Program-made: the position numbers and the translations under genes
Shown here: positions 1 to 11,369 of the stretch, in pieces
How positions within the stretch are numbered: position 1 is the stretch's first letter
Layout: each line of letters opens with the position of its first letter
Origin: Castor canadensis
Taxonomy: Eukaryota; Chordata; Mammalia; Rodentia; Castoridae
Length of the DNA: 64,000 nucleotides
Direction of reading: 5' to 3'
NCBI RefSeq assembly: GCF_047511655.1
Contig: NC_133391.1
Coordinates: 131,596,906-131,660,905, forward strand
The notes under the pieces: generated by a model
Database searches by the model: none
What the model saw: only the letters and a program-made list of their open reading frames with translations
Told to the model about the DNA's origin: nothing

Positions 1-82
1 GGTTGCTCTTTTGTTGGTTGTCTGGACCTAAAGGGATGGAAAAGATGCTGATAATGCAGATTATTTAAAAATGTATGTCCAG

Positions 83-174
83 AGCCAGGAGTAGTGAGTC
101 ATGCCTGTAATCTCAGCACTCAGGAGGCTGAGGCAGGAGGATCACAAATTTGAGGCTAGCCTGGGCTACATAGC
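83..174 (+). repeat. B1-like (7SL-derived) SINE fragment
   Basis: The segment has the Alu/B1 box layout: 'atgcctgtaatctcagcac', then 'gaggctgaggcaggaggatc', then 'gaggctagcctgggctacatag'. It stops at the end of the 7SL-like head and runs straight into an L1 3' end. It is non-coding and diverged from a typical B1. Confidence 0.85.
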
Positions 175-182
175 CCCCAAAT

Positions 183-350
183 GGTATATGTCTAATGAAA
201 GTAGAAGGGAGACCATTGGAGAAGAGGAACGGGATCAAGGGTAGGCAAAGAGGGGAGGGAGTAGATAGGATCAAAGTACATTGTATAGACATATGAAAAT
301 ATCACAATGAAACCCATTATTCTGTACAATTAATATGAATTAATAAAAAG
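183..350 (+). mobile_element. L1 3' end fragment
   Basis: This purine-rich segment matches, piece by piece, the 3' end of the longer sense L1 that finishes near 10230. Shared blocks include 'aatgaaagtagaagggaga', 'gatcaaagtacattgta', 'aatatcacaatgaaaccc' and a terminal 'taattaaaaag'-like tail. It is a severely 5'-truncated LINE-1 copy with no coding capacity. Confidence 0.7.
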
Positions 351-1157
351 TACATGTGAGTAGTTGTTACATTGTGACTAGTATCCAAAAATGGAAAGTA
401 TTCTTTCAGTTTTTGAAAACTATTTTCTGACTTAGTGAAGAAGTCAATCGTGTCACTGAAAAATGAGTAAAGTTCCAACATGTATCTTTGCTGGTTCTCT
501 TTCATCTTACATAAAAAACTTACTAACCAACACATCAGGAATTCCCCCCCACACATGGTCTCTAAGGAGTTTTCTGCTACATATATAATACAACAAAATT
601 ATCATCAATTGGGGGCTTGCACTGCCAGACATAATCCAGGTAAGACACATTTGTGTGATGCAGCCAAGTATATGCTGCAGAACTATACGTGGTGAGCTGG
701 TTGTTGGATATTTACCAGCACACACTGAGTGAGCCATAGTCCTTGATGTCACAGGGGTTTTTCATTTCTTTTTCTGGTTATTGCTCCATCTTGGCTTTAT
801 TTCCTCTTACAAGAGGCTTTAAAAGGATGTGTTCTAGAAGCTCCAAAGTTCATGTTCTCCAGTTTCATTTTACTAGGGGGTCATAAAGAAGGAACTCTCT
901 CCCCTTAGCTCCAATTTGAAGGTGTTATAGGAGAACTCTGATTGGTTCAGTTTCATCACATGACCAGTACTGCAATGCTTTATGATTGACCCGACAGAAG
1001 CACCAGTGGGCGTGTGCTTGTGTGTGCACCGGGTGTGGCATATGTTGAAAACTAGAGCCTCAAAAGAAAGGGGCTTGTGTTGCCAAGAAGAAGGGAGTTC
1101 TGGATAGACGAAATAATGGAGTTCCTTCTTTTTTACCATGAGACACATGGTAAAAAG
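351..1157. other. Unique sequence, nothing recognised
   Basis: No repeat family, RNA gene or convincing reading frame was recognised. The small open frames here lack codon bias and protein similarity that I can see. Confidence 0.5.
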
Positions 1158-1285
1158 GCAAGTTATTTTATATTTCTAAGTTTCTGTAAAATGGTGATAA
1201 TTTAATCCACTTCATAGGATTATTATGAGGCTTGAGTTAAATTGCACAAATCATTTGCATATGGCAAATCCTTAAGTTATAGCTG
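1158..1285 (+). repeat. MIR SINE fragment (3' half)
   Basis: The order 'ttctgtaaaatggtgataat', 'cacttcataggattattatga', 'ggcttgagttaaattgcac' and 'atatggcaaatccttaa' follows the MIR core and 3' half. It is an ancient, diverged tRNA-derived SINE relic. Confidence 0.65.
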
Positions 1286-1299
1286 TAAGTAGGGGGTCA

Positions 1300-1428
1300 A
1301 GTTACTGTCATTTCTCCTAGAATGTGAACTCTGAGAGAACAGGGTCCTGCCAATATTTTACACCACTTCTGGAATTCTATCAAGCATTTTTCTTTCATGG
1401 CATATTTAGAAAATAATAAACATTTGCA
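1300..1428 (+). repeat. L2 LINE 3' end
   Basis: The text 'ctagaatgtgaactctgaga', 'acagggtcctgcc' and 'aataataaacatttgcagc' follows the L2 3' terminus (tissue of 'aatgtaagctc...agggcaggg...caataaatattt'). It sits just 3' of a MIR relic in the same orientation, a common pairing because both used the L2 machinery. Confidence 0.6.
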
Positions 1429-1429
1429 G

Positions 1430-2195
1430 CAATAGCATCTCCACTTAGACTCTAATGTAAGTCGACTCTGCTTGTTCTCTGCTCACCATTTAATAGAGCA
1501 TGGAAGTGACATCCTTGGTCTCACACATGTCCAAGAAGTTCTGATAGATTCGGGAAACCCTGATTTTTGCATTCCTATAAGACCAGTGAAAAGAGTTCTC
1601 TGTGGTCTTTGATGGATTACTTATGTTTCTGGGCAGTAGAATTCAGTTAAGTTGTGTGATTTCTTTTCCACTCAGCTGAAAGCAGCTCACTGTAGGGATG
1701 GAGCAGGCTTGCTCCTAAAGGGCCCTACCTGCCCAGTAAGTCATTTATTCTCAATGGGTCCATTGGATCCAAAGGTCAGATCCTTCTGCCAAGTGCAGCT
1801 AACTGGGCAGCTGACACAAGCAAGGAAAACTGAAGCCTGCCACAGGTGACAGGTCTTCTCAGAGGAGAGTCCCACACTCCTACCCTGCCTACCATTTGTG
1901 ATTTCCCTTTCTTGTGTCTTCTATGCCAGCATAGATCCAAACCACCCTTGGTTTTGTCCAAAACATGTCCATATAAGCAACTGTTACTCTTAAAATACTC
2001 TTGAGTGTTTATGCACAATCTCCAAATTCTGTTGTCCTGAGTGCCCATTTTCCCCTGTGCTTAATTTTATACTTCAAATTCTGTTGAAGTGATTTAACTT
2101 TCTCTAAACCATCCTCTCTCATGCGTCCCCAAGCAACTTTCTTCCATAGGGTGACAAATGAAGCTGGGAATTTTCCTGTTAAGATTTTCATTTCT
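1430..2195. other. Unique sequence, nothing recognised
   Basis: This stretch of about 770 bases shows no repeat family, RNA gene or coding signature that I can name. Short frames on both strands overlap each other and look random. Confidence 0.45.
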
Positions 2196-2196
2196 A

Positions 2197-2864
2197 GAGA
2201 ATATCATGTTACATGAAATAAGCCTGGTTCAGAAAGACAAAGGATGCATGTTTTCTCTCATATGTGGAAAATAGATCCAAATACAAATAAAAGCATTGTC
2301 ATATATACATATATATGGAAAACATGTTAGAGGAGACTAAGGAAGAAGGAAAAGAAGAAGAGAATGATGGAGAATGAATAATAAGGAAACACATCACATC
2401 TGTATAGGAACAAGACACAATGAAATGTACTGAAAACCATTGACTAACAAAGGGTAGGGGGGAAAAAGTAAGGAAGAGTGATAGAGAGGGTTAGACTGCT
2501 CAATGAACAATATATTTATAGGTAGAATACCAAGGCAAAACATCACTGAACAATGAGCAGACACTTAAAAAATGAAGGTCAGGGATAGGTTTTGCAGCAG
2601 GTCATGTTAAAAGGAGGGTATAGTGGGAGGGGGAGGGGAAATGAAGATGGTAAAGGAGGGTGAATATGGTTGATGTATTTTCTATACACCTATGAATATG
2701 GAACACCGAAACATGTTGAGGTAATTTTAAGAAAGGGAGTGATGGAAGATGAGGGAGAATAATGAAGATGACCCAAACTGGGGTATAATATATGTATATA
2801 TGGAAATGTCACAAGAAGACCTCTGTATAGCTATTATGTACTAATAAACACATTTAAAAAAAAG
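2197..2864 (+). mobile_element. L1 3' end (end of ORF2 plus 3' UTR)
   Basis: It opens with the decayed end of ORF2 ('tacatgaaataagcctggtt', 'cagaaagacaaaggatgcat', 'tttctctcatatgtgg'). It continues through a purine-rich 3' UTR with 'aggagggtgaatatggttga' and 'tgtattttctata', and ends in 'ctaataaacacatttaaaa'. The same 3' UTR blocks recur at 31146-31748, 32272-32512 and, reversed, at 58878-59215. It is a 5'-truncated LINE-1 with no intact frame. Confidence 0.8.
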
Positions 2865-2879
2865 ATTTTAAGTTCGAAG

Positions 2880-2963
2880 GGCTGGGGATGTAGCTCGAGT
2901 GATAGCTTCATGCATAAGGCCTTGAGTTCAAAACTGAGCACCACCAAAAAAAAAAAAAAAAAA
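2880..2963 (+). repeat. ID-type tRNA-derived SINE
   Basis: It starts 'gctggggatgtagctcgagt' (a tRNA-like A box), has 'ccttgagttcaaaactgagc' in the B box position and ends 'accacc' plus a long A tail (2946-2963). Flanks repeat 'aaagattttaagtt' on the left and 'aaagattttcagtt' on the right, consistent with a target-site duplication. It landed at the 3' end of the preceding L1. Confidence 0.9.
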
Positions 2964-3120
2964 GATTTTCAGTTTCAGGTAACAGTAGTTAACACCTGTG
3001 TTTTTGTCTGTGGGTGTTCAGAGCAATGACTGCTGTACTTGCACTTACAGAACGATGATGGTGCATTGTTAGGTCAAAGGTTATACCACCAAAATAGTAA
3101 TAGAGGTCGTAGGAGTAATA

Positions 3121-3312
3121 GAAGCTACTGTATATTGAGCATGTACAGTGTGGCTCCTATTGTCCTAGGTAGAGACCCCATTTACTCCTCAGAAAAACCT
3201 AATAGATTATGTGACATCACCATTTTATCCATGAAGAAAGTGAGTCCCAGAGAGGCAAAGGAACTGGCTCAAGTTAACCTAGGTAAATGAGAGCCAAGGT
3301 TTAGACTTAGGT
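3121..3312 (-). repeat. MIR SINE
   Basis: On the plus strand it reads in MIR antisense order: 'tatattgagcatgtacagtg', 'attttatccatgaagaaagt', 'gagtcccagagaggcaaagg', 'aactggctcaagttaacc' and 'gagccaaggtttagac'. It is an old and diverged copy. Confidence 0.75.
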
Positions 3313-4090
3313 CCCCTAGGCCGAGGGTCCTTTCTCATATACTACATTGGGATTTTTGGTGGGGTGTGAGGGCAGGTCCTGCACAGGTGACTCAGCCAGG
3401 AGTACTGAATGGGCCACTATTCTGCCTCCACACTCTTTTACCAAAACCATTTGAAGAGCAGCATGGGAGACTTTACAAGACATAACTTCATCCAAGAACA
3501 CATTTCAAAGGTCTTGCCACCTGAACCTCTCCTTCTGCATCTTCAGTTGATTTCCCTTATTTAGTGTCCCAGGTATGTGCACAGAAATCATCACTGTGTT
3601 TTGGCTATCTAAAGTCTCCTAAAAGTCCCTGTTCATCTTCTCTCAAACTTTTAGGTATTTCCTAGCCTACCTGAGCCTGTAACCAGTGTTGACTTTTCTT
3701 CTGCCTCTCATCTAACTTTACTTCTAGTTAACAGAGTACATCAATATGGCCTGCCTTGAAAACGCCAACTGTCACTTGCTTATTCTGTGGCTTTCTGTAC
3801 ATGGCCCAGCTCTGTGCTCTAAGGTAGAAAAGAATGGTGCTGACAGGTCCCTACTCTTAACTACCTTATCATCTGGTAAAACTAAATGTAATTGTTTCAG
3901 AATTTCTCTGTGGGACTAACAGAAATGCTTCTCATAGGGATTTCAAGGCATCACTTTTCAATTGTTTTTAAGACAGAGCCTGCTCTAATTTATAATTTTT
4001 CAAGGGATTTGGTCTAGTGAAGACTTGTATATTGTTTCCCATGCTGGTTTCTTCCTTCTCTGAATTTTTTTAATGCATATGGCAGCAATT
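3313..4090. other. Unique sequence, nothing recognised
   Basis: No repeat family or gene was recognised. It is AT-rich and lacks a long open frame. Confidence 0.45.
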
Positions 4091-4091
4091 T

Positions 4092-4245
4092 ATTTGTTCT
4101 CTAATTCTATCCTATGTTTTGTTCTTTTCTACCTCCAACCAAATAAACTGTGGGGGCAAGGACAATATTACTTTTCTGGCCCCTTGGAAGCTCCTCAAGG
4201 GACAAACAGTTGGCACTCAAAAAGTACTTGACTCATTGGCTTACG
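4092..4245 (+). repeat. L2 LINE 3' end
   Basis: The segment follows the L2 3' terminus: a pyrimidine-rich lead, 'ataaactgtgggggcaagga', 'caatattacttttctgg', then 'gttggcactcaaaaagtac'. It is diverged; MIR is the main alternative. Confidence 0.45.
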
Positions 4246-4734
4246 AATGATAGCTACAACAACCCTTCTTCCTTTTAATATCTACATATTTCTGACTTGC
4301 TGATTTTCAGCTGCTGAAAATGGGGGGAAATCAAATGCAAAACTTGTTAGAACTGTGGACAAAGTTAGAGGAACTTAGCTCTGAGAGATATCCTGAAAGG
4401 TCTCTTATCAATGAAATTCATAAGCATTAGATATAAGAAGTGCTTAACATTTCAGTATCTGTTTTACCTACATAGAAACTTCCCTTCTCCAAACCTCTTC
4501 TTACTTTTTGGTCATTACAGTATTCTGAACTGGCCAAAGACATTAAACTGCTCAGTTCTGTGTGAATAGTGTCACTATAAGTGGTCTACCAGTTAAATTC
4601 ATGAACTGTTTTCTTTAAAAATATTCAAATACAGAAAGTGAGAACTCCTTACGACTTTATAGCTTTCCATTGATAAATAGTTTGGTTGGATTTGGGGGAG
4701 TGTTATGAAAAATTTAATAAAAATGTGACACTTT

Positions 4735-5667
4735 GAGTTCCAGGGTAAAATGGCAGATGAGAAGCTTTCACCTGGGACTCCATGAATAAGAAGAGTCAGG
4801 ATAACAAAGGACAGACTATACTCTGAGGAGAGAAAGAGGAGCATCAGAAATGAGGAAAGAGGTAACAGGACAGTTAAAAAGTACAGAGAAATAGAAAGGT
4901 CACACGGAGACAAGTGGGAAACAAGTGCAGCTCCAACCCTGGCTCCCTGGAGGGGAGCTGAAGCCTAAGCCACAACCACAAAGTAAGCCAGGCCACCCTA
5001 GGGACAATGGACTGGCAGTACTGGCTGCAGGAGAAATCCACAGTTCCCACTAGTCTTGTATCCAGTGCAGGGATTTGGTGACAATGACTTCTCCCATTTG
5101 GCAGGCCAGCATCAGAGAAGAAATCCACTATATCACTACCCATATCTCAGGCACCATCTTGAGAGGTTGTCTATTGTTTGAGACTAAGCTACTCTGAGGA
5201 CCTGAAAGCAAGGAACTATCACAAGTCAGGGAGCCTGAGGACACCCTGCTATAGCGGCAGGGTAGGAGATATCCACATGAGGCAGTCGTGGAAAAGGGAT
5301 AGGTCAGACATGGACCAACTGACAAGTTTATGTACCAGGGAGCTTGGGCCATGGAGGGGCACAGTGGTCAGTGGTCCCATCCTCTGTGGTGAGGAGTAAG
5401 CCGCATCCCCTTTGGATTTCAGCAGAAACTGAGAGCTCCCAGCCTCAGTTGATGAAGTGCTGAGCCTCCAGAGCTTCCTCCCTGCTGCGTGTGGTTGCTG
5501 CGGGGCGGACTGAACCCAGCATTCTGCACTCAGGTCCAGCAGATCACTTGGTCTCCCCAGCTCCTCCCTCCAGAAGCGTGCTTTGCTGCTGGGTGGGGTC
5601 TGAGAGCACTGAGGCAGAGCGCTGGGTTCCCCTGCTTCTCCCCTTCCACTACAGAACTCAAGATTGA
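4735..5667 (+). mobile_element. Possible L1 5' UTR fragment
   Basis: The segment begins 'gttccagggtaaaatggcag', with an AATGGC core like the YY1 site at mammalian L1 starts. It runs for about 930 bases that are more GC-rich than the surroundings, without an ORF1 or ORF2 match. It stops where an antisense L1 3' end begins at 5668, and sense-strand ORF2 sequence resumes only at about 7590. One reading is that this is the 5' UTR of that sense L1, with ORF1 lost and another L1 inserted. It could instead be unrelated unique DNA. The 159-residue antisense frame across it (5249-5728) shows no family similarity. Confidence 0.4.
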
Positions 5668-5912
5668 TTTTTTTTAATAAGCATATATTAATTGCACAGA
5701 GGGGTTTCATTGTAGTGTTTCCATACATGCAGCCTTCTACTGTCCTTTCTTATTCCGTCCTGCCTCTTCTTCCCCTATTTAAAAAAAGTATTTATAGGTT
5801 TCATTAATGCTATTTTCGTACATACAGTGTACTTCTCTCATATCACCCCATCACCCTCTCTTCCTCCCATTTGATTCCCCCCAAAAGTCCTGTATACACA
5901 TTTATGACATAA

Positions 5913-5954
5913 TCACACACACACACACACACGCACACACACAAACACACACAC
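5913..5954. repeat. (CA)n microsatellite
   Basis: An interrupted CA dinucleotide run lies inside the 3' UTR of the antisense L1. It includes one CG and one AA interruption. Confidence 0.95.
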
Positions 5955-6099
5955 TTAGTCTAGATTTTTCAACTGAGAGAAAATGTGATATTTGTCTTTT
6001 TCAACCTGGCTTATTTCCCTTAACAAGATGATCTTCAGTTCCATCGATTTTCTTGCAAATTATATAATTTCATCCTTCTTAATGGCTAAATAATACTCC

Positions 6100-6245
6100 A
6101 TTATGTATGTATATAAATATGGTATAAATATATATAATGGTATAAAATATTATATAAGTATAATATAAATATTAATTATTATATAATATATTAATTAATT
6201 ATAATTGTATATACATATGGTATAATATTTTATAACATATTTTTT
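6100..6245. repeat. AT-rich expansion within L1
   Basis: About 145 bases are nearly pure A and T. They consist of short units such as 'tataaat', 'attaatta' and 'tataatat'. The tract interrupts the 3' end of the antisense L1 ORF2, because recognisable ORF2 sequence lies on both sides. It probably grew by replication slippage. Confidence 0.85.
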
Positions 6246-7589
6246 ATCCATTTGACTTTTGATGGGCATCTGTATTGATTCCATAATTTGACTATTGTGA
6301 ATAATGCTACATTAAACATGGATATGCAGGTGTCTCTATTGTATCTTGGCTTACATTCCTTAGGATTACATGGTAGTTCTATTTTTAGTTTTTGGAGGAA
6401 CAAAACCATATTGATTTTCATAGTGTTTGGATTAACTTACATTTCCACCAACAGTGTATAAGGGCTTCTTTTCTCCCCCATTCTTGCCAGCCTTTGTTGC
6501 TGTTTGTATTCTTAGTGATAGCCATTTGGACTGTGGTGAGATGGACTCTCCGTGTGGTTTTGATTTGCACTTCCTTTATGGCTAAGGATGCTGATTATTT
6601 ATTCATGTGTTTTTTGGTCATTTGTACTTCTTTTGAGAATTGTCTGTTCAGTTCACTTGCCCATTTTTAATCAGATTATTAATTCTTTGGTATTTAGTTT
6701 TGTGAGTTCTTTATATATCCTGGATATTAATATCTTGGTAGATGAGTAGCTGGTAATGATTCTCTCGCATTCTGTAAGTTATCTCCTCACTTTAGCATTT
6801 GTTTCCTTTGCTGTGCAGAAGCTTTCTAATTTGATGCAATCCCATTTTGACAAATTCTTGCTATTATTTCCTGAGCTATTGGAGTCCTGTTCAGAAGGGC
6901 ATTACCTATGGCTATGTCTTCCAGTGTTTTCCCTATGTTTTCTTGTAGTGGTTTCAAGGTTTCAGGCCTTAACTCAAGGTCTTTTATCCATTTTGAATTG
7001 ATGGGGGTGAGACATAGGGGTATAGTTTCAGTCTTCTACATGTGGACATCCAGTTTCCCAGCACCATTTGTTAAAGAGGCTGTTTTTTTCCTCCAATTTA
7101 TGTTTTTGGCACCTTTGTAAAAAAAAAATCAGATGGCTGTAGCTGTGTGGGATTATTTCTGGGTCCTCTGATCTATTCCATTGGTCTTCATGTCTGCCTT
7201 TGTGGCAGTACCATGCTGTTTTTGTCACTTAGGCTCTGTAATGTGATTTAAAGTCAGGTATTTTGATGATTTTAGCATTGCTCTTTGTACTCAGGATTGC
7301 TTTGGTAATTTGATTTTTTTTGGTTTCCATATGAACTTTAGGATTTTTTTCTGTTTCTATGAAGAATATCATTGGGATATCGGTGGAGATTATATTGGAT
7401 ATGTAGATCAATTTCAGTAGTATAGCCATTTTCACAATATTGGTTCTATTGACCAATAAACATGGGAGGTCTTTCTTTTAGTCTTCTATCATTTCTTTCT
7501 TCAATGTTTTATAGTTTTCATTATATATAGAAGTCACTCACCTAACAGCTAAGTTTAATTGTAGGCGGGGAGGAGGGTGGCAGTGCAGC

Positions 7590-10232
7590 TTAGGCTATTT
7601 GGGAAACTTATATTCCAAGAAATTAGAAAATCTAGAAGAAATAGAAAAATTTGTAGACACATATGATGTGCCACAATTTAATCAAAGGATACAAAAACCT
7701 AAACAGATCAATAACAATCAATATGATTGTTTGAGAAACAATAATAGTCTCACAACAAATAAAATCCTAGAACCAGACAGATTCCCTGTTGAATTCTAAC
7801 AGAACTTTAAAGAAGGGCTACAATCAATGTTCCTCAAACTATTCTATAACATAGAAAGGTTAGGAATACACCCAAACTCATTCTATGCAGATCATATTTC
7901 TTTGACACCAAAATCTGCTGATGATATAACAGCAACAAAAAGAAAACTATAGTCCAATTTCCTTGATGAACATAGAAGCAAAAATCCTCAATAAATCCTT
8001 GCAAGCCAAATTCAACAACACATTAAAAAGTTCATATTCCATGATTAATTTAGTTTTATTCCAGGGATGCAATAATGGTTCTCCAACATGTGCACTTCAA
8101 TAAATGTAATGCAGCATATTAATAGAATCAAGGCCAAAAATCACATGATCATCTTAATAGATGCAGAAAAAGTCTCTGAAAATTTCAACATCCCTTTATG
8201 AAGGGATGAAAAAACTAAGAATGGAAGGAATGTACCTCAACATAAAGAGGTTATCTGTGACAAACCTATAGCTAACACTGTACTGAATGGGGAATAAATG
8301 AAAGCATTTTCTCTAAAATCAGGTGTGAGACAATAGTGTCTATTCTTTCTATTCTTCTTCAACATAGTATTTGAAATCTTAGATAGTGTGATAAGACGAG
8401 AAAGAAATAAAAAGGATACAAATAGGAAAGGAGGAGTAAAATTATTTCTGGTTACAGATGATATGGTCCTGTACTTAAAAGTCCCTAAATACTTAGAGCT
8501 GATAAATGCTTTCATCAAAGTAGCAGGATATAAAACCAGTGTACAAAAATCAGTAACTTTTCTACACACCCATAGCAAACTTGCTGAGAAAGAAATCAGG
8601 AAAACAATCCCATTTGCAACAACCTCAAAAAATGTAGGAATAGACCTAACCAAGGAGGAGAAAGAAACTGTACAATGAAAACTAAAACACAATGAAAGAA
8701 ACTGAAGACGACACCTGCAATTGATAAGGCCTCCCATGATCGTGGAGTGATAAAATTAGAATTATGAAAATGGCATGTTACCAAAAAATAATCTGCAGAT
8801 TCAAATAATCCTCATCCAAATCCCAATGCCATCCTTCACAGAAATAGAAAAATCAATTTTATAATTCATAAGAAAGCACAAAAAGACCCCGAATAACCAA
8901 AATAATTCTGAGGAAAAAGAGCAATGGTGGAAATGCCACATAGCTGATTTCAAATTAAACTACAGAGCCATAGTAACAAAAACTATATGACACTGGCACA
9001 AAAACAGATGCATAGACAGACCAATGGAGTTGAACAGAGAATCAGAAATAAACTCACACAGCTATATCCATCTGATTCCCAACATACATTGGAGTAAAGA
9101 CATCCTCTTTAATAAATGGTGAAGAAAAAGCTGAATATCCACATGTAGAAGATAAAAACTAGATCCCACCTCTCACCCTGTATGAAAATCAATTTAAAAT
9201 GGATAAAATACCTTGATGTAAGACCTGAAACCTTGAAACTAGTACAGGAAAACACTGGAAGATACTGACACAGGCAACATGTTTCTGAATAGGACTCCAA
9301 TAGCACAGAAATAATAGCAACAATTGATATATGGGATTGTACCAAATTAAAAAGCTTCTACACAGCAAAGGAAACAATTAATAGAATGAAGACAAAGTCA
9401 CAGAATGGGAGAAAACCTTTGCCAACTATACATTTGACAGGGAATGGATGTCCAGAAGACATAAAAAACTCAAAAATTAAATCCAACCATCTAATTATAA
9501 ATGGGCAAATGAACTTAACAGACAGTTTTCAAAGAAGAAATACAAATGTCCAATAAACACATGGAAAAAAATTTTCAACGTCTTTAGCTATCAGGGAAAT
9601 GCATATCAAAGCTCCACTGAGATCCCATCTTCTCTGAGTCAGAATGGCTATCATCAAAATACAGTAACAAATACGGGCAATGATGTGGTGAAAAAGGAAC
9701 ACGCTGTTGGTGGGAATGTATAATTAGTCTACTGTGGAAAACTACAAATAGAACTACCATATGAACCAGTTATGCCACTACTTTTGGGTATATACTTGAA
9801 GGAATTTAATCAAAGCTTTGAGTACATTTATTGGAACCAGCCAATGTACCCATCAGTGGATGAATGAATAAAGAAAATGAAGTATACACATTTACACAAG
9901 GAAGGATTATTCAGCCACAAGTAGAATGAAATTATGTCATTTTCAGGAAAATGGATGGAACTAGAAATTATCATGATAAGCAAAACAAGTGATATCCACA
10001 AAGACAAATATCAGATGTTTTCTCTCAGATGCAAAATGTAGATTTTAAAAAGGTATGAAAGTAGAAGGGGGAGTATTTAGGAAGAGGAGGGGACCAGTGA
10101 GATGGGAGAAGGGTACAGGGATATTATGGGGATGTAAATATGATCAAAGTGCATTATAAAAAGGAATGAAATGTCATAGGGAATCCCATTATTTGTACAG
10201 TTACTATATGCTAATTAAAAAGAAAAGAAAAA
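7590..10232 (+). mobile_element. L1 with decayed ORF2 reverse transcriptase and 3' UTR
   Basis: Sense LINE-1 sequence begins in the ORF2p region upstream of the RT domain ('KLENLEEIEKFVDTY', from about 7620). It continues through the RT palm, with the catalytic motif reading VTDDM (8452-8466) in place of the usual FADDM. It then follows 'YKTSVQKSVTFLHTHSK' and 'NVGIDLTKEEKE' into the C-terminal third and a 3' UTR ending in 'ttaaaaagaaaagaaaaa'. In-frame stops are frequent, for example just after 'LEPDRFPVEF' at 7797. ORF1 and the ORF2 endonuclease are absent from this copy. It is non-autonomous and dead. Confidence 0.92.
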
Positions 10233-10655
10233 CCTGATACTTATAGTCCAGAGTACACTATTTTTCCCTTAAATTATTGTAAGGGCTAAAACATTTGCCT
10301 CCTAAAAAACAATCCAAACAAATTCATAGAGTATAATTAATTCATTGAAGTATAGAGCAGAGAGTTCTATAGAAGAAATCTTTTAAAGAAATCCCTGTAA
10401 CTGGTATTTAGCATTTAGCATAGTGATATAATCATGATACAATTCTCCTTTCATTATCAGTGCAGAACATGAGAAGATTTGGAAAATTAACCCCAGGGTC
10501 TTAAAGAGGGGAGAGTACTTGTGCTTAAGTAAATCTTTCCTGCCTTGAGATAAAATTGGAAATATTACTTGTGATAATACTGGGTCTGTTCTTATGGGAA
10601 ACCCAAGTTGTCTTGTGTAGTATGAGCATTTGATATAAACTTCTAAAATAAGACA
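10233..10655. other. Unique AT-rich sequence
   Basis: I see no repeat family or gene here. It fills the gap between the sense L1 and a MIR pair. Confidence 0.4.
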
Positions 10656-10659
10656 GCTC

Positions 10660-10945
10660 CAGTAACATTTATTGAGCGCCTACTGTAGGCAGTATTCCCA
10701 TACAATCAGGCATTAACCAGATACAACACTACTTAGTTCTAAAGATCTGATGAAATTGAGGCTATGAAGACCACCCCCCCCAGCATGTGTTTATTGACTG
10801 CCTGATGTATGTCAAAAACCATAGAATTATTTTACTTTTTTGTCCCAGAGGAGCAAACTGAAGCTCAGAGAGGTTAGATAATTTGCTTAAATTTCAAAGC
10901 CAGGATTCACAGTCCAGACTAACTCCATTGCTGAGTTGCCTCCCA
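10660..10945 (-). repeat. MIR SINE, one or two copies
   Basis: It reads in MIR antisense order: 'taacatttattgagcgccta', then 'gtttattgactgcctgatgt', 'gaggagcaaactgaagctca', 'gagaggttagataatttgc' and 'aagccaggattcacagtcc'. The 'tttattga' start occurs twice (10668 and 10789), so two overlapping copies or an internal duplication are likely. A C run near 10774 sits between them. Confidence 0.75.
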
Positions 10946-11369
10946 TGTAGCTGGGAATTTCCCGCATAACTCCCTTCCTTGTGGTGGGGCTGGTACAGTA
11001 ATCTGAGGAAGGACTGTCACCCATGGCTACACTAGATACAGGCAGAAGAGATCCATGATGCCTTATGGGTGGGCATTCTAGTTCCCTGACTTACAAGAAT
11101 TTTGAGAGGATTAGTACTGGTATGAGCAAGAACTGCTTTGAGCATCTCAGATGAAAGGCTCTAGGTGAGTATAAAGTACAGCTATTACAGACCAGCATGG
11201 AATTTTACATGAAGGAGAATGCTTACTAATTATAAGACAGCTACGTATTTATAGATTTATCTTCTGGCTTAATCTCTCATTGGCACTATATTACAAGGAC
11301 TAGAAAAGTGCTCAGAGTTTTATGACCAAAATTCAAAAGCAAAGTTTGCAGGTCTTGGATAGACCTATC

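Larger units (their letters stand above)
5668..7530 (-). mobile_element. 5'-truncated L1 (ORF2 C-terminal third plus 3' UTR), antisense
   Basis: Read on the minus strand, this starts in ORF2 near the 'NRTNIVKMAILLKLIYISN' region. It passes through '[18 protein letters not shown]' and '[15 protein letters not shown]', and ends in the 3' UTR with a short T run (an A tail on its own strand) at 5668-5675. These motifs belong to the thumb and C-terminal part of LINE-1 ORF2p. Stops and frameshifts break the frame, so it is dead. A (CA)n tract and an expanded AT-rich tract lie in its 3' portion. It faces head-to-head with the sense L1 from 7590. Confidence 0.9.

Noticed and set aside
5249..5728. 159-codon antisense open frame
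   Set aside because: It runs from the tail of the antisense L1 into the possible L1 5' UTR and has no protein family resemblance.
5668..10232. Single twin-primed (5'-inverted) L1 insertion
   Set aside because: Both arms contain their own 3' UTR and overlap in ORF2, whereas a twin-primed copy would carry each part only once.
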